Source of the DNA: an uncultured Eubacterium sp.
GTDB lineage: Bacteria > Bacillota > Clostridia > Lachnospirales > Lachnospiraceae
Assembly: GCA_910584645.1 (NCBI GenBank)
Contig: CAJUAU010000016.1
Coordinates: 1-64,000, forward strand
Reading direction: 5' to 3'
DNA length: 64,000 bases
The notes under the pieces are model-generated. The model had not been told where the DNA came from. It searched no databases and was given only the letters and a program-made list of their open reading frames with translations. The stretch's first letter is position 1. Every line of letters begins with the position of its first letter. Made by a program: the position numbers and the translations under genes. Positions 7,875 to 17,087 of the stretch are shown one piece after another.

Positions 7875-9470
7875 TTACATCGCTGCATTGGACACCTCGC
7901 CCAGCTGCAGGCCCTCGTTTCGTTCCAGTACAGTCTGGATGCTCCAGGGATGGGTAAACAGAAGCAGCGGGTTTCCTTTGAAATCTTTCACTTTCTTTGT
8001 ATCAGAAGTGACAGAGAGGGCATTTACGTCGATATCCTCATTCTCGATCCAGCGCACATGCTCATAGGGGAGCTGGTCCATGCGGATCTCTACATTATAT
8101 TCATTCTGCAGGCGGTACTGCAGAACCTCAAACTGGAGAACTCCCACCACGCCCACGATGATCTCTTCCATTCCGGTATTAAATTCCTGAAAGATCTGAA
8201 TGGCTCCTTCCAGGGCGATCTGGGTGATGCCTTTCATAAACTGTTTCCGCTTCATGGTATCTACCTGGCGTACCCTGGCGAAATGCTCCGGGGCAAAGGT
8301 GGGTATGCCCGCATAGCGGATATTTTTCCCGGACTTGCACAGCGTGTCGCCGATGGAGAAGATCCCCGGGTCAAAAATACCGATGATATCTCCGGCATAG
8401 GCCTCTTCCACATGTTTGCGCTCCTGGGCCATCATCTGCTGGGGCTGTGCCAGACGGATCTTTTTGCCGCCCTGGACATGCATGACCTCCATCCCGGCGG
8501 TAAATTTTCCGGAGCAGATGCGCATAAATGCGATACGGTCCCGGTGGGCTTTGTTCATATTTGCCTGGATCTTAAAGATAAAGGCTGAAAAATCCTCAGA
8601 AAAAGGATCCACAGGATTCTCACCGGAGAGCCGGGGAAGGGGAGAGGTGGTCATTTCCAGAAAATGTTGTAAAAAGGTTTCCACTCCAAAATTCGTCAGC
8701 GCCGAGCCAAAAAAAACCGGAGACAATTTGCCGTCACGCACTTTTTCCAGGTCAAATTCATCACTGGCGCCGTCCAGAAGCTCGATCTCATCCACTAATA
8801 TATCATGATATTCCTTGGTGATCAGTTCATCCAGGCCGCTGTCGCCCAGGCTTGCTTCCACCGATTCGATCTTGTGTCCGTTATCGGCGGCGATAAAGCG
8901 TGAGATCGTCTTTGTATTCCGGTCGTAGACGCCCTTAAAATTCTTTCCGGAGCCGATGGGCCAGTTGACAGGGCAGGTCCGGATCCCCAGTACGTTTTCA
9001 ATCTCATCGATCAGCTCAAAGGGATCTTTTGCCTCCCGGTCCATTTTGTTTACGAAAGTAAAGATAGGGATTCCTCTCATGACACAGACTTTGAAAAGTT
9101 TAATGGTCTGTGCCTCCACGCCCTTGGATCCGTCGATCACCATGACAGCCGAATCCGCCGCCATCAGAGTCCGGTAAGTATCCTCCGAGAAATCCTGATG
9201 TCCCGGAGTGTCTAGTATGTTAATGCAGAATCCGTCATAATTGAACTGGAGCACAGAAGAGGTAACTGAGATTCCACGTTCCTTCTCAATCTCCATCCAG
9301 TCGGATACGGCATGTTTGGCGGCTTTCCTTCCCTTCACGGAGCCGGCTAGATTGATCGCCCCTCCATATAATAAGAACTTTTCCGTCAGTGTGGTCTTTC
9401 CTGCGTCCGGGTGGGAGATAATGGCAAATGTCCTGCGCTTCTCAATCTCCTTCTTTAATATGTCGCTCAT
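7875..9470 (-). CDS. prfC: Peptide chain release factor 3
   Basis: 531 residues, the normal RF3 length, starting at MSDILKKEIEKRRTFA; GGAG lies six bases before this ATG, and the upstream in-frame ATGs are not needed. It is a translational GTPase: G1 HPDAGKTT at 20-27, then DTPGHQDF and NKMD. RF3 removes RF1 and RF2 from the ribosome after termination. It lies downstream of tRNA-Gln with a terminator between them, so it may rely on read-through or a nearby promoter. A start-to-stop gap of only 42 bases separates it from the beta-helix gene. Confidence 0.95.
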   Translation of the reverse strand: MSDILKKEIEKRRTFAIISHPDAGKTTLTEKFLLYGGAINLAGSVKGRKAAKHAVSDWMEIEKERGISVTSSVLQFNYDGFCINILDTPGHQDFSEDTYRTLMAADSAVMVIDGSKGVEAQTIKLFKVCVMRGIPIFTFVNKMDREAKDPFELIDEIENVLGIRTCPVNWPIGSGKNFKGVYDRNTKTISRFIAADNGHKIESVEASLGDSGLDELITKEYHDILVDEIELLDGASDEFDLEKVRDGKLSPVFFGSALTNFGVETFLQHFLEMTTSPLPRLSGENPVDPFSEDFSAFIFKIQANMNKAHRDRIAFMRICSGKFTAGMEVMHVQGGKKIRLAQPQQMMAQERKHVEEAYAGDIIGIFDPGIFSIGDTLCKSGKNIRYAGIPTFAPEHFARVRQVDTMKRKQFMKGITQIALEGAIQIFQEFNTGMEEIIVGVVGVLQFEVLQYRLQNEYNVEIRMDQLPYEHVRWIENEDIDVNALSVTSDTKKVKDFKGNPLLLFTHPWSIQTVLERNEGLQLGEVSNAAM

Positions 9471-9501
9471 GTTAATCTCCATTCCTGATTTTTCTATAGA
9501 A

Positions 9502-9544
9502 ATAAAGAAAAGCTTTGAAAAACGCCTTTCGTCATTCAAAGCTT
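9502..9544 (-). terminator. Terminator downstream of tRNA-Gln
   Basis: On the minus strand AAGCTTTGAA pairs with TTCAAAGCTT around a 15-base loop and is followed by TTCTTTATTT. It lies directly behind the tRNA. Confidence 0.6.
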
Positions 9545-9552
9545 CCTTATCA

Positions 9553-9624
9553 CTGGGCTACAAGGATTCGAACCTTGAAATGCTGGAGTCAGAGTCCAGT
9601 GCCTTACCATTTGGCGATAGCCCA
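9553..9624 (-). tRNA. tRNA-Gln (anticodon CTG)
   Basis: The minus strand folds as a cloverleaf: acceptor arms TGGGCTA/TAGCCCA, D-arm GCCAAATGGTAAGGC, anticodon arm CTGGA-CTCTGAC-TCCAG with anticodon CTG, and T-loop GGTTCGAATCC. CCA is not encoded. Confidence 0.92.
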
Positions 9625-9727
9625 ATCTCAATCACGAATGCTATTATACAATAATTTTTTGTAGAATGCAAGGGCTTTTTTAAAAAAAATGAAAAAAAAT
9701 TATTTTATCTAAAATATATTTTATCTC

Positions 9728-9756
9728 TTGACATTTATCTTAAATTTGGATAGAAT
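9728..9756 (+). promoter_or_regulatory. Sigma-A promoter of guaB
   Basis: TTGACA, 17-base spacer, TAGAAT, about 60 bases before the guaB start in an AT-rich stretch. Confidence 0.85.
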
Positions 9757-9814
9757 CTTATATTAATATACATAGAAAAAACAGTGATGAAATTAAAAAG
9801 AGAGGACGGGAAAA

Positions 9815-11266
9815 ATGGGTAAGATTATTGGTGAAGGCATTACATTTGACGACGTTTTATTGGTACCAGGATACTCAGAAGTGATTCCAAATCAGGTAAG
9901 TCTGAAGACACATTTGACAAAGAAGATTTTATTGAACATTCCTATGATGAGTGCGGGGATGGATACTGTGACAGAGCATCGTATGGCGATTGCCATGGCC
10001 CGCCAGGGAGGTATTGGGATCATACATAAGAATATGACGATTGAGCAGCAGGCAGAGGAAGTAGACAAGGTAAAACGTTCGGAGAATGGAGTGATCACAG
10101 ATCCATTTTATCTTTCTCCGGAGCATACACTGGAGGATGCCAATAATCTTATGGCGAAATTCCGGATCTCTGGTGTCCCGATCACAGAAGGTAAGAAACT
10201 GGTGGGTATCATTACGAACCGGGATCTTAAGTTTGAGACGGACTTTACAAAGAAGATTAAGGAGAGCATGACTTCTGAAGGGCTTGTGACGGCACAGGAA
10301 GGAATTACTCTGGACGAGGCAAAACAGATTCTTGCGAAGGCGAGAAAGGAAAAACTCCCTATTGTAGATAAGGATGGAAATTTAAGCGGACTGATCACCA
10401 TCAAAGATATTGAAAAACAGATCAAATATCCTCATTCGGCGAAAGATTCCCAGGGAAGACTCCTCTGTGGAGCCGGAGTGGGAGTGACTGCGAATATCAT
10501 GGAGCGTGTGGATGCCCTGGTAAAGGCAAAGGTAGATGTAGTAGTGATCGATACGGCACACGGTCATTCCGCCAATGTACTTAAGGTGGTAAGGATGGTC
10601 CGTGAGACCTATCCCGAGCTGGGGATCATCGCAGGAAACGTTGCCACGGGCGAGGCGACAAAAGCGTTGATCGACGCTGGTGTGGATGCGGTCAAAGTCG
10701 GCATCGGCCCTGGCTCTATCTGTACTACCCGTGTTGTGGCAGGTATCGGCGTTCCTCAGGTTACCGCCATCATGGACTGCTACTCTGTGGCAAAAGAATA
10801 CGGGATTCCGGTGATTGCAGACGGAGGTATCAAATATTCCGGTGATATGACCAAAGCCATTGCTGCCGGTGCCAATGTATGTATGATGGGAAGTATTTTT
10901 GCGGGCTGCGACGAGAGTCCTGGAACTTTTGAACTGTTCCAGGGAAGAAAATACAAAGTGTACCGTGGTATGGGTTCCATTGCTGCCATGGAAAACGGAA
11001 GCAAGGACCGTTACTTCCAGCAGGATGCGAAAAAGCTTGTGCCGGAGGGTGTTGAGGGGCGTGTGGCTTACAAGGGCACTGTGGAAGATACCGTGTTCCA
11101 GCTGATCGGAGGTATCCGTTCCGGTATGGGTTATTGTGGCGCCAAAGATATCGAGACGCTCAAGGAAAACGGACGTTTTGTGAAGATTTCTGCTGCTTCC
11201 CTTAAGGAAAGCCATCCTCACGATATTCATATTACGAAAGAGGCTCCGAATTACAGTGTTGAATAA
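9815..11266 (+). CDS. guaB: Inosine-5'-monophosphate dehydrogenase
   Basis: 483 residues, standard bacterial length. It oxidises IMP to XMP with NAD+, the committed step to GMP. The N-terminal part of the TIM barrel is followed by a CBS pair at about residues 95-205 and then the catalytic loop GPGSICTTR with the active-site Cys at residue 303; the flap follows near GRKYKVYRGMGS. AGAGGACGGG before the ATG is the ribosome site. A consensus promoter lies upstream. The amidase gene overlaps its 3' end by 11 bases. Confidence 0.97.
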   Translation: MGKIIGEGITFDDVLLVPGYSEVIPNQVSLKTHLTKKILLNIPMMSAGMDTVTEHRMAIAMARQGGIGIIHKNMTIEQQAEEVDKVKRSENGVITDPFYLSPEHTLEDANNLMAKFRISGVPITEGKKLVGIITNRDLKFETDFTKKIKESMTSEGLVTAQEGITLDEAKQILAKARKEKLPIVDKDGNLSGLITIKDIEKQIKYPHSAKDSQGRLLCGAGVGVTANIMERVDALVKAKVDVVVIDTAHGHSANVLKVVRMVRETYPELGIIAGNVATGEATKALIDAGVDAVKVGIGPGSICTTRVVAGIGVPQVTAIMDCYSVAKEYGIPVIADGGIKYSGDMTKAIAAGANVCMMGSIFAGCDESPGTFELFQGRKYKVYRGMGSIAAMENGSKDRYFQQDAKKLVPEGVEGRVAYKGTVEDTVFQLIGGIRSGMGYCGAKDIETLKENGRFVKISAASLKESHPHDIHITKEAPNYSVE

Positions 11267-11939
11267 AAAGAAAATTCATTGGAAGAAAAACAAATATAGA
11301 AAGTTAGGGCTTTGCGCCGGGATCACCGGCGCAACAGCCCTTTTGCTTTTGGTGGTCTATATGGTGTGTTCCCTGGTGGGGGAAAAAAGGGAAGAAGAAC
11401 GGGTCAGAAAAGCGGATCAGATGCTGGAAGAGCTGAATCTGTCGGTAAATCTTCTGGATATCAATAAGTATTCCAGACCGGGCACGAAACTGAGAAAAGT
11501 CAAAGGGGTGGTGGTGCACTACACAGCAAATCCAGGAACCGATGCCATGGCAAACCGTAATTATTTCAACAATCTCCCAAAGATCAATGCAAAGAAGGGA
11601 ACCAATACCTATGCCAGCAGCCATTTTGTCATAGGGATAGACGGAACCATCGTCCAGTGCATTCCCACGGAGGAGATCGCTTATGCCTCCAACGACCGGA
11701 ATTCAGATACGATATCCATTGAATGCTGCCATAAAAAAAAGAACGGCAAATTTACAAAAGAGACTTACCGCTCTCTGATCCGGCTGACAAAGTATCTCTG
11801 TATCCGGTTTGGACTGGAGGTAAAGGATGTGATACGGCACTATGATGTGACAGGAAAGAACTGTCCCAAGTATTTTGTGGAACATCCGGATGCCTGGGCC
11901 AGGTTTCTGGCGGATACGGAGGCAGAGCTGGCACAATAG
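11256..11939 (+). CDS. Membrane-anchored N-acetylmuramoyl-L-alanine amidase (amidase_2)
   Basis: 227 residues from a GTG at 11256 that overlaps guaB by 11 bases; no strong ribosome site, so translation is probably coupled. A Lys-rich start and one membrane segment (about 17-40) anchor it. The catalytic domain follows, with the zinc-ligand pattern HYTA (His88), RHYD (His195) and GKNCP (Cys203) of the amidase_2/PGRP family. It would cleave the bond between muramic acid and L-Ala in peptidoglycan outside the cell. Sitting behind guaB is probably incidental. Confidence 0.88.
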   Translation: MLNKKKIHWKKNKYRKLGLCAGITGATALLLLVVYMVCSLVGEKREEERVRKADQMLEELNLSVNLLDINKYSRPGTKLRKVKGVVVHYTANPGTDAMANRNYFNNLPKINAKKGTNTYASSHFVIGIDGTIVQCIPTEEIAYASNDRNSDTISIECCHKKKNGKFTKETYRSLIRLTKYLCIRFGLEVKDVIRHYDVTGKNCPKYFVEHPDAWARFLADTEAELAQ

Positions 11940-12008
11940 CGCTGTTAAGCTGCTTTGTATCTGAACCAATTATCCTGCGTGAATAAATTAAGGCTTAATT
12001 TCGCTGCA

Positions 12009-12488
12009 TTAGACATCAATATGAACCGGCTTTTTGCCTTCGGAGTATTTACGGTATGTAATGCCGGCAGAACGCATCATCCGTTTGGCTGCCATGACGC
12101 CGGCAGTATCTGAATATTTATCCTCTTTAAAAATAACCTCCTGGATTCCGGACTGTATGAGTGCTTTTGTGCATTCGTTACAGGGAAAGAGGGTCGTGTA
12201 GATCCTGGCCCCTTTTAGTTTGAAGCCCGAGTAATTCAACAGGGCATTCAGTTCTGCATGGCATACATATAAATACTTGGTGTCCATTGGCTCACCGGTA
12301 TTATCCCATGGATAATCATCATCGGAACAGCCGCAGGGCATCCCGTTGTAGCCTACAGACAGTATTTTATTATCCGTATCCACGATACATGCTCCCACTC
12401 TTGTATGGGGATCTTTGCTCCGCATGGCAGATAAAAGTGCAATTCCCATAAAATACTCATCCCAGGATAAATAATCTGTGTTTTTCAT
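12009..12488 (-). CDS. Deoxycytidylate (dCMP) deaminase, ComEB-like
   Basis: 159 residues from the ATG with GGGAGG upstream. Zinc motif HAE at 77-79 and PCNEC with cysteines at 103 and 106, plus the family phrase DPHTRVGACIV. It converts dCMP to dUMP, feeding thymidylate synthesis; the ComEB family also occurs near competence genes, but no com genes are present here. It is transcribed alone from its own promoter. Confidence 0.9.
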   Translation of the reverse strand: MKNTDYLSWDEYFMGIALLSAMRSKDPHTRVGACIVDTDNKILSVGYNGMPCGCSDDDYPWDNTGEPMDTKYLYVCHAELNALLNYSGFKLKGARIYTTLFPCNECTKALIQSGIQEVIFKEDKYSDTAGVMAAKRMMRSAGITYRKYSEGKKPVHIDV

Positions 12489-12550
12489 GGAGTTCCTCCC
12501 TGTATAATACATATTTTAGTGTACTAAAATGGTGCTGTCAGGCTACCCAA

Positions 12551-12579
12551 ATCATATCATCTTTTGAAAAGGTTGTAAA
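12551..12579 (-). promoter_or_regulatory. Promoter of the dCMP deaminase gene
   Basis: On the minus strand TTTACA, 17 bases, TATGAT, about 60 bases before the start. Confidence 0.7.
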
Positions 12580-12635
12580 CCGTTTTTGGTATTCCTGTCA
12601 CAGGAATAAGAAGAAAATGCGAAGGATATTATAGA

Positions 12636-12665
12636 ACAAAAAAGCGCCGTGTGAGTCCGGCGCTT
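12636..12665 (-). terminator. Terminator of rpsT
   Basis: Perfect 8-bp stem AAGCGCCG/CGGCGCTT with an 8-base loop, followed on the minus strand by TTTTTT. Confidence 0.9.
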
Positions 12666-12789
12666 CTCTCTGTACCGATAGATACAGTCTGCATTTATAT
12701 TTTATGACGGGTAGAATTGTAGTAGCAGTACGACTGCCTTCTACATTGATCAAATATTCTGAAAGAATACCGATCCACAAAAACCGCAG

Positions 12790-13053
12790 TTATGCAAGTT
12801 TGTTTACAGCAATTGTAAGACGTGATACTTTTCTTGCTGCTGTATTTTTATGGTAAATTCCTTTCCTGGTTGCTCTGTCAATCTCAGATACAGCCTTTAC
12901 CAATGCCTCGCTGGCTGCTGCTTTATCGTTTGCTTCGATAGCAGAATCTACTTTTTTGATCGCAGTTTTCACCTTGGAACGGATCGCTTTGTTTCTGTCA
13001 GCTCTTTTCTGTGAAACAAGAATTCTTTTCTTTGCAGATTTAATATTTGCCAA
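12790..13053 (-). CDS. rpsT: 30S ribosomal protein S20
   Basis: 87 residues starting MANIKSAKKRI, the usual S20 N-terminus, read from a TTG codon at 13053. GGAGGTG lies six to seven bases before this TTG, and the in-frame ATG 15 bases upstream overlaps that ribosome site, so it cannot be the start. S20 binds 16S rRNA and helps assemble the 30S subunit. E. coli rpsT also uses UUG, where the weak start takes part in autoregulation; the same may hold here (inference). It has its own promoter and terminator. Confidence 0.95.
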   Translation of the reverse strand: MANIKSAKKRILVSQKRADRNKAIRSKVKTAIKKVDSAIEANDKAAASEALVKAVSEIDRATRKGIYHKNTAARKVSRLTIAVNKLA

Positions 13054-13136
13054 TTCTAACACCTCCATCTTTATTATAATATAAGTAATAGCGTTTGGTT
13101 AAACGGACACGGACATTAACACAAACATACTCATTT

Positions 13137-13165
13137 ATGATAGTACAAAATATGACCAGTGTCAA
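13137..13165 (-). promoter_or_regulatory. Promoter of rpsT
   Basis: Minus strand TTGACA, 17-base spacer, TATCAT, ~80 bases upstream of the start. Confidence 0.8.
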
Positions 13166-13239
13166 TACATAATTGGAAAGTTTTTGGTGAATGATAAAGA
13201 AATAAAAGAAATGTTGGGAATGAAAGGGATGAAGCGTAT

Positions 13240-14148
13240 ATGTCAGAGAGAAAAACAGACCTTGCCCTTGAGGTGCGGGAGAGTTTTCCGAGAAATAATG
13301 TAGAGATTCAGGGAGTGGTGTTAGAAAAGCATTATGAAGAGACGGCAAAGGCGCATATTACAACAGTACAGATTCAGGATGACAGGGGAAGCCGGGCGAT
13401 GGGAAAGCCCAAAGGATGTTATGTCACCATTGAGTCAGAGGATATGCCAAAGGAAGAGGAAGATAAAGAAGAACTGCTGTTATGTATCTGCAGTGAGCTG
13501 GAAAAGATGGTTCATGACCTGCGGCAGAAATCTGTGCTGATCGCAGGCCTGGGCAACCGTCAGGTCACCAGTGACTCCCTTGGACCGAGGATGGCGGAAT
13601 GTATTTTTGTCACGCGGCATCTGGGGCGGGAACTTGGGAGCTGGTTTATGGAAGAAAACGAGTACGGCGAAGTGAGTGCCATTGCTCCTGGGGTCATGGC
13701 GCAGACGGGGATGGAGGCGGTGGAGATCCTCCAGGGGATCGTTAAAAAGACCCGTCCTGATCTGGTCATTGTAGTGGATGCGCTGGCGGCGAGAAGCATG
13801 TCAAGGCTGTGTACCACGATACAGATCACGGATACAGGGATCAGCCCGGGATCGGGCATCGGAAATCATAGAAAGGCGCTGTCTAAGGAAAGTCTCGGTG
13901 TTCCGGTAGTGGCAGTGGGCGTACCGACGGTGGTAGACGCCAGGACCATCATCAGCGACCATTTGGAGAAGGTACTAAGCAAACAGGGGTACAGCGAGGA
14001 CGAGATTGAAAAATTCATCAAAGAAGTATTTCATGAAGAGATGGAAAATTTATATGTCACTCCAAAAAATATCGACGAATCTGTCAATGTGATCGCCAAA
14101 GATCTGGCAAAGGTTTTCAATCACTGCTTTCAGAAAAAGTCACTGTAG
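13240..14148 (+). CDS. gpr: Germination protease
   Basis: 302 residues, slightly shorter than the B. subtilis enzyme. GPR degrades small acid-soluble spore proteins at germination and is made as a zymogen that cleaves its own N-terminus. The N-terminal phrase RKTDLALEVRE resembles the cleavage site, and family phrases GLGNRQVTSDSLGP and GVPTVVDAR are present. The pair with spoIIP, 85 bases on, is the usual clostridial order. I saw no convincing sigma-G promoter by eye. Confidence 0.95.
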   Translation: MSERKTDLALEVRESFPRNNVEIQGVVLEKHYEETAKAHITTVQIQDDRGSRAMGKPKGCYVTIESEDMPKEEEDKEELLLCICSELEKMVHDLRQKSVLIAGLGNRQVTSDSLGPRMAECIFVTRHLGRELGSWFMEENEYGEVSAIAPGVMAQTGMEAVEILQGIVKKTRPDLVIVVDALAARSMSRLCTTIQITDTGISPGSGIGNHRKALSKESLGVPVVAVGVPTVVDARTIISDHLEKVLSKQGYSEDEIEKFIKEVFHEEMENLYVTPKNIDESVNVIAKDLAKVFNHCFQKKSL

Positions 14149-14233
14149 CCGTGGGGCGCTGATCCGAAACCAGTGTAATATATTCAGTAGAAAATACTAT
14201 ATATTAAATATACACTTGATGCAGGAGGTACTC

Positions 14234-15415
14234 GTGGAAAAACGATTGTTTCGGATCATTTTATCAGCTGCCCTGATTGCCCTTCTGATTCTGCTGGAGT
14301 GCAGTGAGAGCAGTCTGAAAGAACAGATTTTGGAGAAAATTGGTACATCCCTGGCGGCAAATGCTCTTCCAGTGTCCAGAATGAGCCGGGAGGATAAGCT
14401 GCTGCAGGTGGTGATGGGAAATCCACTTTATTTTCAAAATGCGGATATGGAGCGGCTGGCGGAGAGCAAATTAATTTATATGGAAAATAATGGAAAAGGC
14501 GGGGCGGCCGGGGAGGGCCAGGGGGCAGACGGAGATTCTGATCTGCCGGGCTCTGCCGATGCTTCAGCGGTGGCGGGGGAAAACCTTGCCCAGGTTCAGA
14601 CAATGAAAGGAGCCGGTTCGGGAACCGCGGCTTATGTGAATAAGCTCAGGGAGAACAAAGATGTGAGTTATCTGTGGAATCATTTCTATATTATAGACTC
14701 TACCACCTCTGTGACCAAATCTCTTTTTCCCGTGGAAGACATGTTAAAAAGGAATATGACGCTTCCCGCAAAGGCAGGTAAAAAGCAGATTCTTATCTAT
14801 CACACCCACGGGGCGTCAGAGGCTTTTTCTGACAGCCGCAGGGGCAGGGACTCAGACTCGGTGATCGGTGTGGGAAGGGCGTTGAAACAGGAGCTGGAGA
14901 AAAATGGATACCAGGTCTATCACGATGAGACAAAATATGATTTCATCAACGGTCAGATCGACCGGAGTAAAGCCTACAATACATCACTGGACGGAATTAC
15001 AAAGATCATGAAAGAAAATCCGGATATTCAGGTGACCATTGACCTGCACCGGGATTCGGTGGGAAAGAATAAACATACATATACGATGATTGATGGGAAA
15101 AGGACGGCGATCGTTATGTTTTTTAACGGCATGAGCAGAAACAGATCGGGAAAGATCGATTATCTGTATAATCCCAACCTGGAGGCCAACCTCTCCTTTA
15201 GCCTCCAGTTAAAATGCCATGCCATGGAGCAGTATGATGGATTTACTAAACCGATCTATCTCAAAGGATACCGCTATAACCTTCATGTAGCGGAGCGGTC
15301 TCTGCTGATTGAACTGGGAAATGAAAATAATACCGTGGAGGAGGCCAAAAATGCAGCGGCTCCTCTGGCAAAGGTGATTGCAGATGTGCTCAAAGGGGAA
15401 GTCAAAGGGTTTTAA
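14234..15415 (+). CDS. spoIIP: Stage II sporulation protein P (peptidoglycan hydrolase)
   Basis: 393 residues from a GTG with AGGAGG five bases before it; an ATG at 14216 lies upstream of that site and is rejected. One N-terminal membrane segment (about 5-22), a low-complexity Gly/Ala linker at ~90-120, then the SpoIIP domain with YHTHGASEAF (His190 and His192), DLHRD and a C-terminal LIELGNENNT. SpoIIP works with SpoIIM and SpoIID to thin peptidoglycan during engulfment. It follows gpr. Confidence 0.95.
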   Translation: MEKRLFRIILSAALIALLILLECSESSLKEQILEKIGTSLAANALPVSRMSREDKLLQVVMGNPLYFQNADMERLAESKLIYMENNGKGGAAGEGQGADGDSDLPGSADASAVAGENLAQVQTMKGAGSGTAAYVNKLRENKDVSYLWNHFYIIDSTTSVTKSLFPVEDMLKRNMTLPAKAGKKQILIYHTHGASEAFSDSRRGRDSDSVIGVGRALKQELEKNGYQVYHDETKYDFINGQIDRSKAYNTSLDGITKIMKENPDIQVTIDLHRDSVGKNKHTYTMIDGKRTAIVMFFNGMSRNRSGKIDYLYNPNLEANLSFSLQLKCHAMEQYDGFTKPIYLKGYRYNLHVAERSLLIELGNENNTVEEAKNAAAPLAKVIADVLKGEVKGF

Positions 15416-15431
15416 TACAAAATCAAGTAAT

Positions 15432-15460
15432 TTGACAAACTTAGAAATAGCAGGTACAAT
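15432..15460 (+). promoter_or_regulatory. Promoter of the leucine-rich surface protein gene
   Basis: TTGACA, 17 bases, TACAAT, 33 bases before the start codon. Confidence 0.75.
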
Positions 15461-15492
15461 ATTCCAAAGACATAAAAGGAGGTGGCTGATCC

Positions 15493-16917
15493 ATGAAAAA
15501 GACAGCAGGTTTCCTAATAGCCGCAGCAGTACTTTTTCAGCTCATATATTTCCCTGCCTCTGCCAGCACCAAAACCGTATCCGGTATTTGTGGTACTGCG
15601 GCAGCTTTTACCATCGATGAAAACGGTACCCTGACGATCACCGGAACCGGAAAGATTGATAAGTTTTTCTTCGATGACAAAGAAATCGAGTATAAAAAGA
15701 TCAAGCAAATTATTATATCAGAAGGGATAACTGAACTGGGTAAGAATTGCTTTTGCTTTTTAGAAAATGTAACACTTGTAAAGTTCCCGGCTTCCCTGCA
15801 AATCATCGGGGAAGACGCTATGAACGGGATGGAATCCCTGACTGAGATCCAGTTTCCCAGTGAACTAAGCCAAATTGGTGAAAGTGCGTTTTATAATTGC
15901 CACAAAATCACAGAACTCCAGATTCCAGATACTGTAAACCAGATCGGGCCTGACGCTTTTGCATACTGCAAAAATTTACAGCGTATTCGTCTTCCCAGGG
16001 GACTAAAAAAGATAGAAGACGGTTTATTTGAAGGTTGTGAAAAACTAACTGAAATTCCCGCAACAGAGTGCTTACAGGAAATCGGATTAAGCAGTTTTTC
16101 CTTTTGCCATTCGCTCCAAAACGCGGCGGTCCCCAATACCGTAAAAAAAATAGGCGCTCAGGCATTTTGGAAGTGTAAAAACTTAAAGAAACTCACTTTT
16201 GGCAGCTCGGTAAAAAAAGTGGCAGCGACCTATGCACAGGGCTGTGTGCAGCTGCGCACCGTGGTCAACCATTCCTCTATTTCCATTCCCCTGAATGAAG
16301 CGAAAGGTAGTCTTTCCTGGTACGTGGGGAAAAAGAAACTCAGATCCCTTCCACCCGGGAAAACAGCGAAGGGCAGAGGCAGAAAATATGCCATTAGCTA
16401 TATCCTGAATGGCGGAAAAATCAAGGGGGGAAAACCGAAATACCATGAATACGGGAAGGCAGCCAAACTGCCATCCCAGGTAACCAGAAAAGGGTACACG
16501 TTCCTCGGCTGGGATATATACGGGGAAAAATCATTTGACGAATGGGGACTGCTGCAGTCAAAAATAAAGGCTGAGTCCAGGGAAAAACTCCAGGTTCAGG
16601 CCGTTTTCAAAAAATATAAAGTATCGGTAAAAAACCAGAGAATCCACGTTCTGGTGCAGGACCCTCTTTTCGGGAAAAAAGGATATTTGAAAGCGGACGA
16701 TTACTATGGCTTCCGCTATTCTGAACATCCAGATATGAGCCATTCGGTTATCGTTTCTAAGACAGCGCCTTATGGAAAAGGAATGACTGGTAAATTAGAA
16801 AAAGGCAAAACCTACTACGTGCAGATAGCGGCACACGGTCCTGATTTTACGGAAGAGGATGATGAGGATTTCCCGCTGTTTGGATGGGTCAAAAAGAAAA
16901 AAGTAACAATAAAGTAA
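15493..16917 (+). CDS. Secreted BspA-like leucine-rich repeat protein with InlB B-type repeat
   Basis: 474 residues. Signal peptide at 1-24 (ends near PASA). Residues ~75-260 contain five to six BspA-type leucine-rich repeats (phrases such as LTEIQFPSELSQIGESAFYNC, split here by turns). Residues ~298-370 resemble a Listeria-Bacteroides (InlB B) repeat: YILNGGKIKGG and GYTFLGWD. The last 100 residues have no known domain. No LPXTG motif or membrane anchor is visible, so it may be released or held non-covalently. BspA-like proteins often bind host or surface ligands. It has its own promoter and a downstream terminator. Confidence 0.82.
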   Translation: MKKTAGFLIAAAVLFQLIYFPASASTKTVSGICGTAAAFTIDENGTLTITGTGKIDKFFFDDKEIEYKKIKQIIISEGITELGKNCFCFLENVTLVKFPASLQIIGEDAMNGMESLTEIQFPSELSQIGESAFYNCHKITELQIPDTVNQIGPDAFAYCKNLQRIRLPRGLKKIEDGLFEGCEKLTEIPATECLQEIGLSSFSFCHSLQNAAVPNTVKKIGAQAFWKCKNLKKLTFGSSVKKVAATYAQGCVQLRTVVNHSSISIPLNEAKGSLSWYVGKKKLRSLPPGKTAKGRGRKYAISYILNGGKIKGGKPKYHEYGKAAKLPSQVTRKGYTFLGWDIYGEKSFDEWGLLQSKIKAESREKLQVQAVFKKYKVSVKNQRIHVLVQDPLFGKKGYLKADDYYGFRYSEHPDMSHSVIVSKTAPYGKGMTGKLEKGKTYYVQIAAHGPDFTEEDDEDFPLFGWVKKKKVTIK

Positions 16918-16941
16918 ATATATTCCCTCTTCTTCTGACCA

Positions 16942-16973
16942 GGCTGAACTCTGTCACCAGGGTTCAGCCTTTT
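16942..16973 (+). terminator. Terminator of the leucine-rich protein gene
   Basis: Stem GGCTGAAC/GTTCAGCC with TTTT behind it. Confidence 0.8.
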
Positions 16974-17087
16974 CCATGACATTTCTCCTTTTATCTGTTA
17001 CCAGGATCCCCCTTTTATTTTACCCTTTTCACCCTCAAAAACAAGTTACTCTTTGTTCCTGGATTGCTGATTTATTATATCAAACTG

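Noticed and set aside
10382..11230. Long minus-strand frame within guaB
   Set aside because: Shadow of a well-supported core gene.
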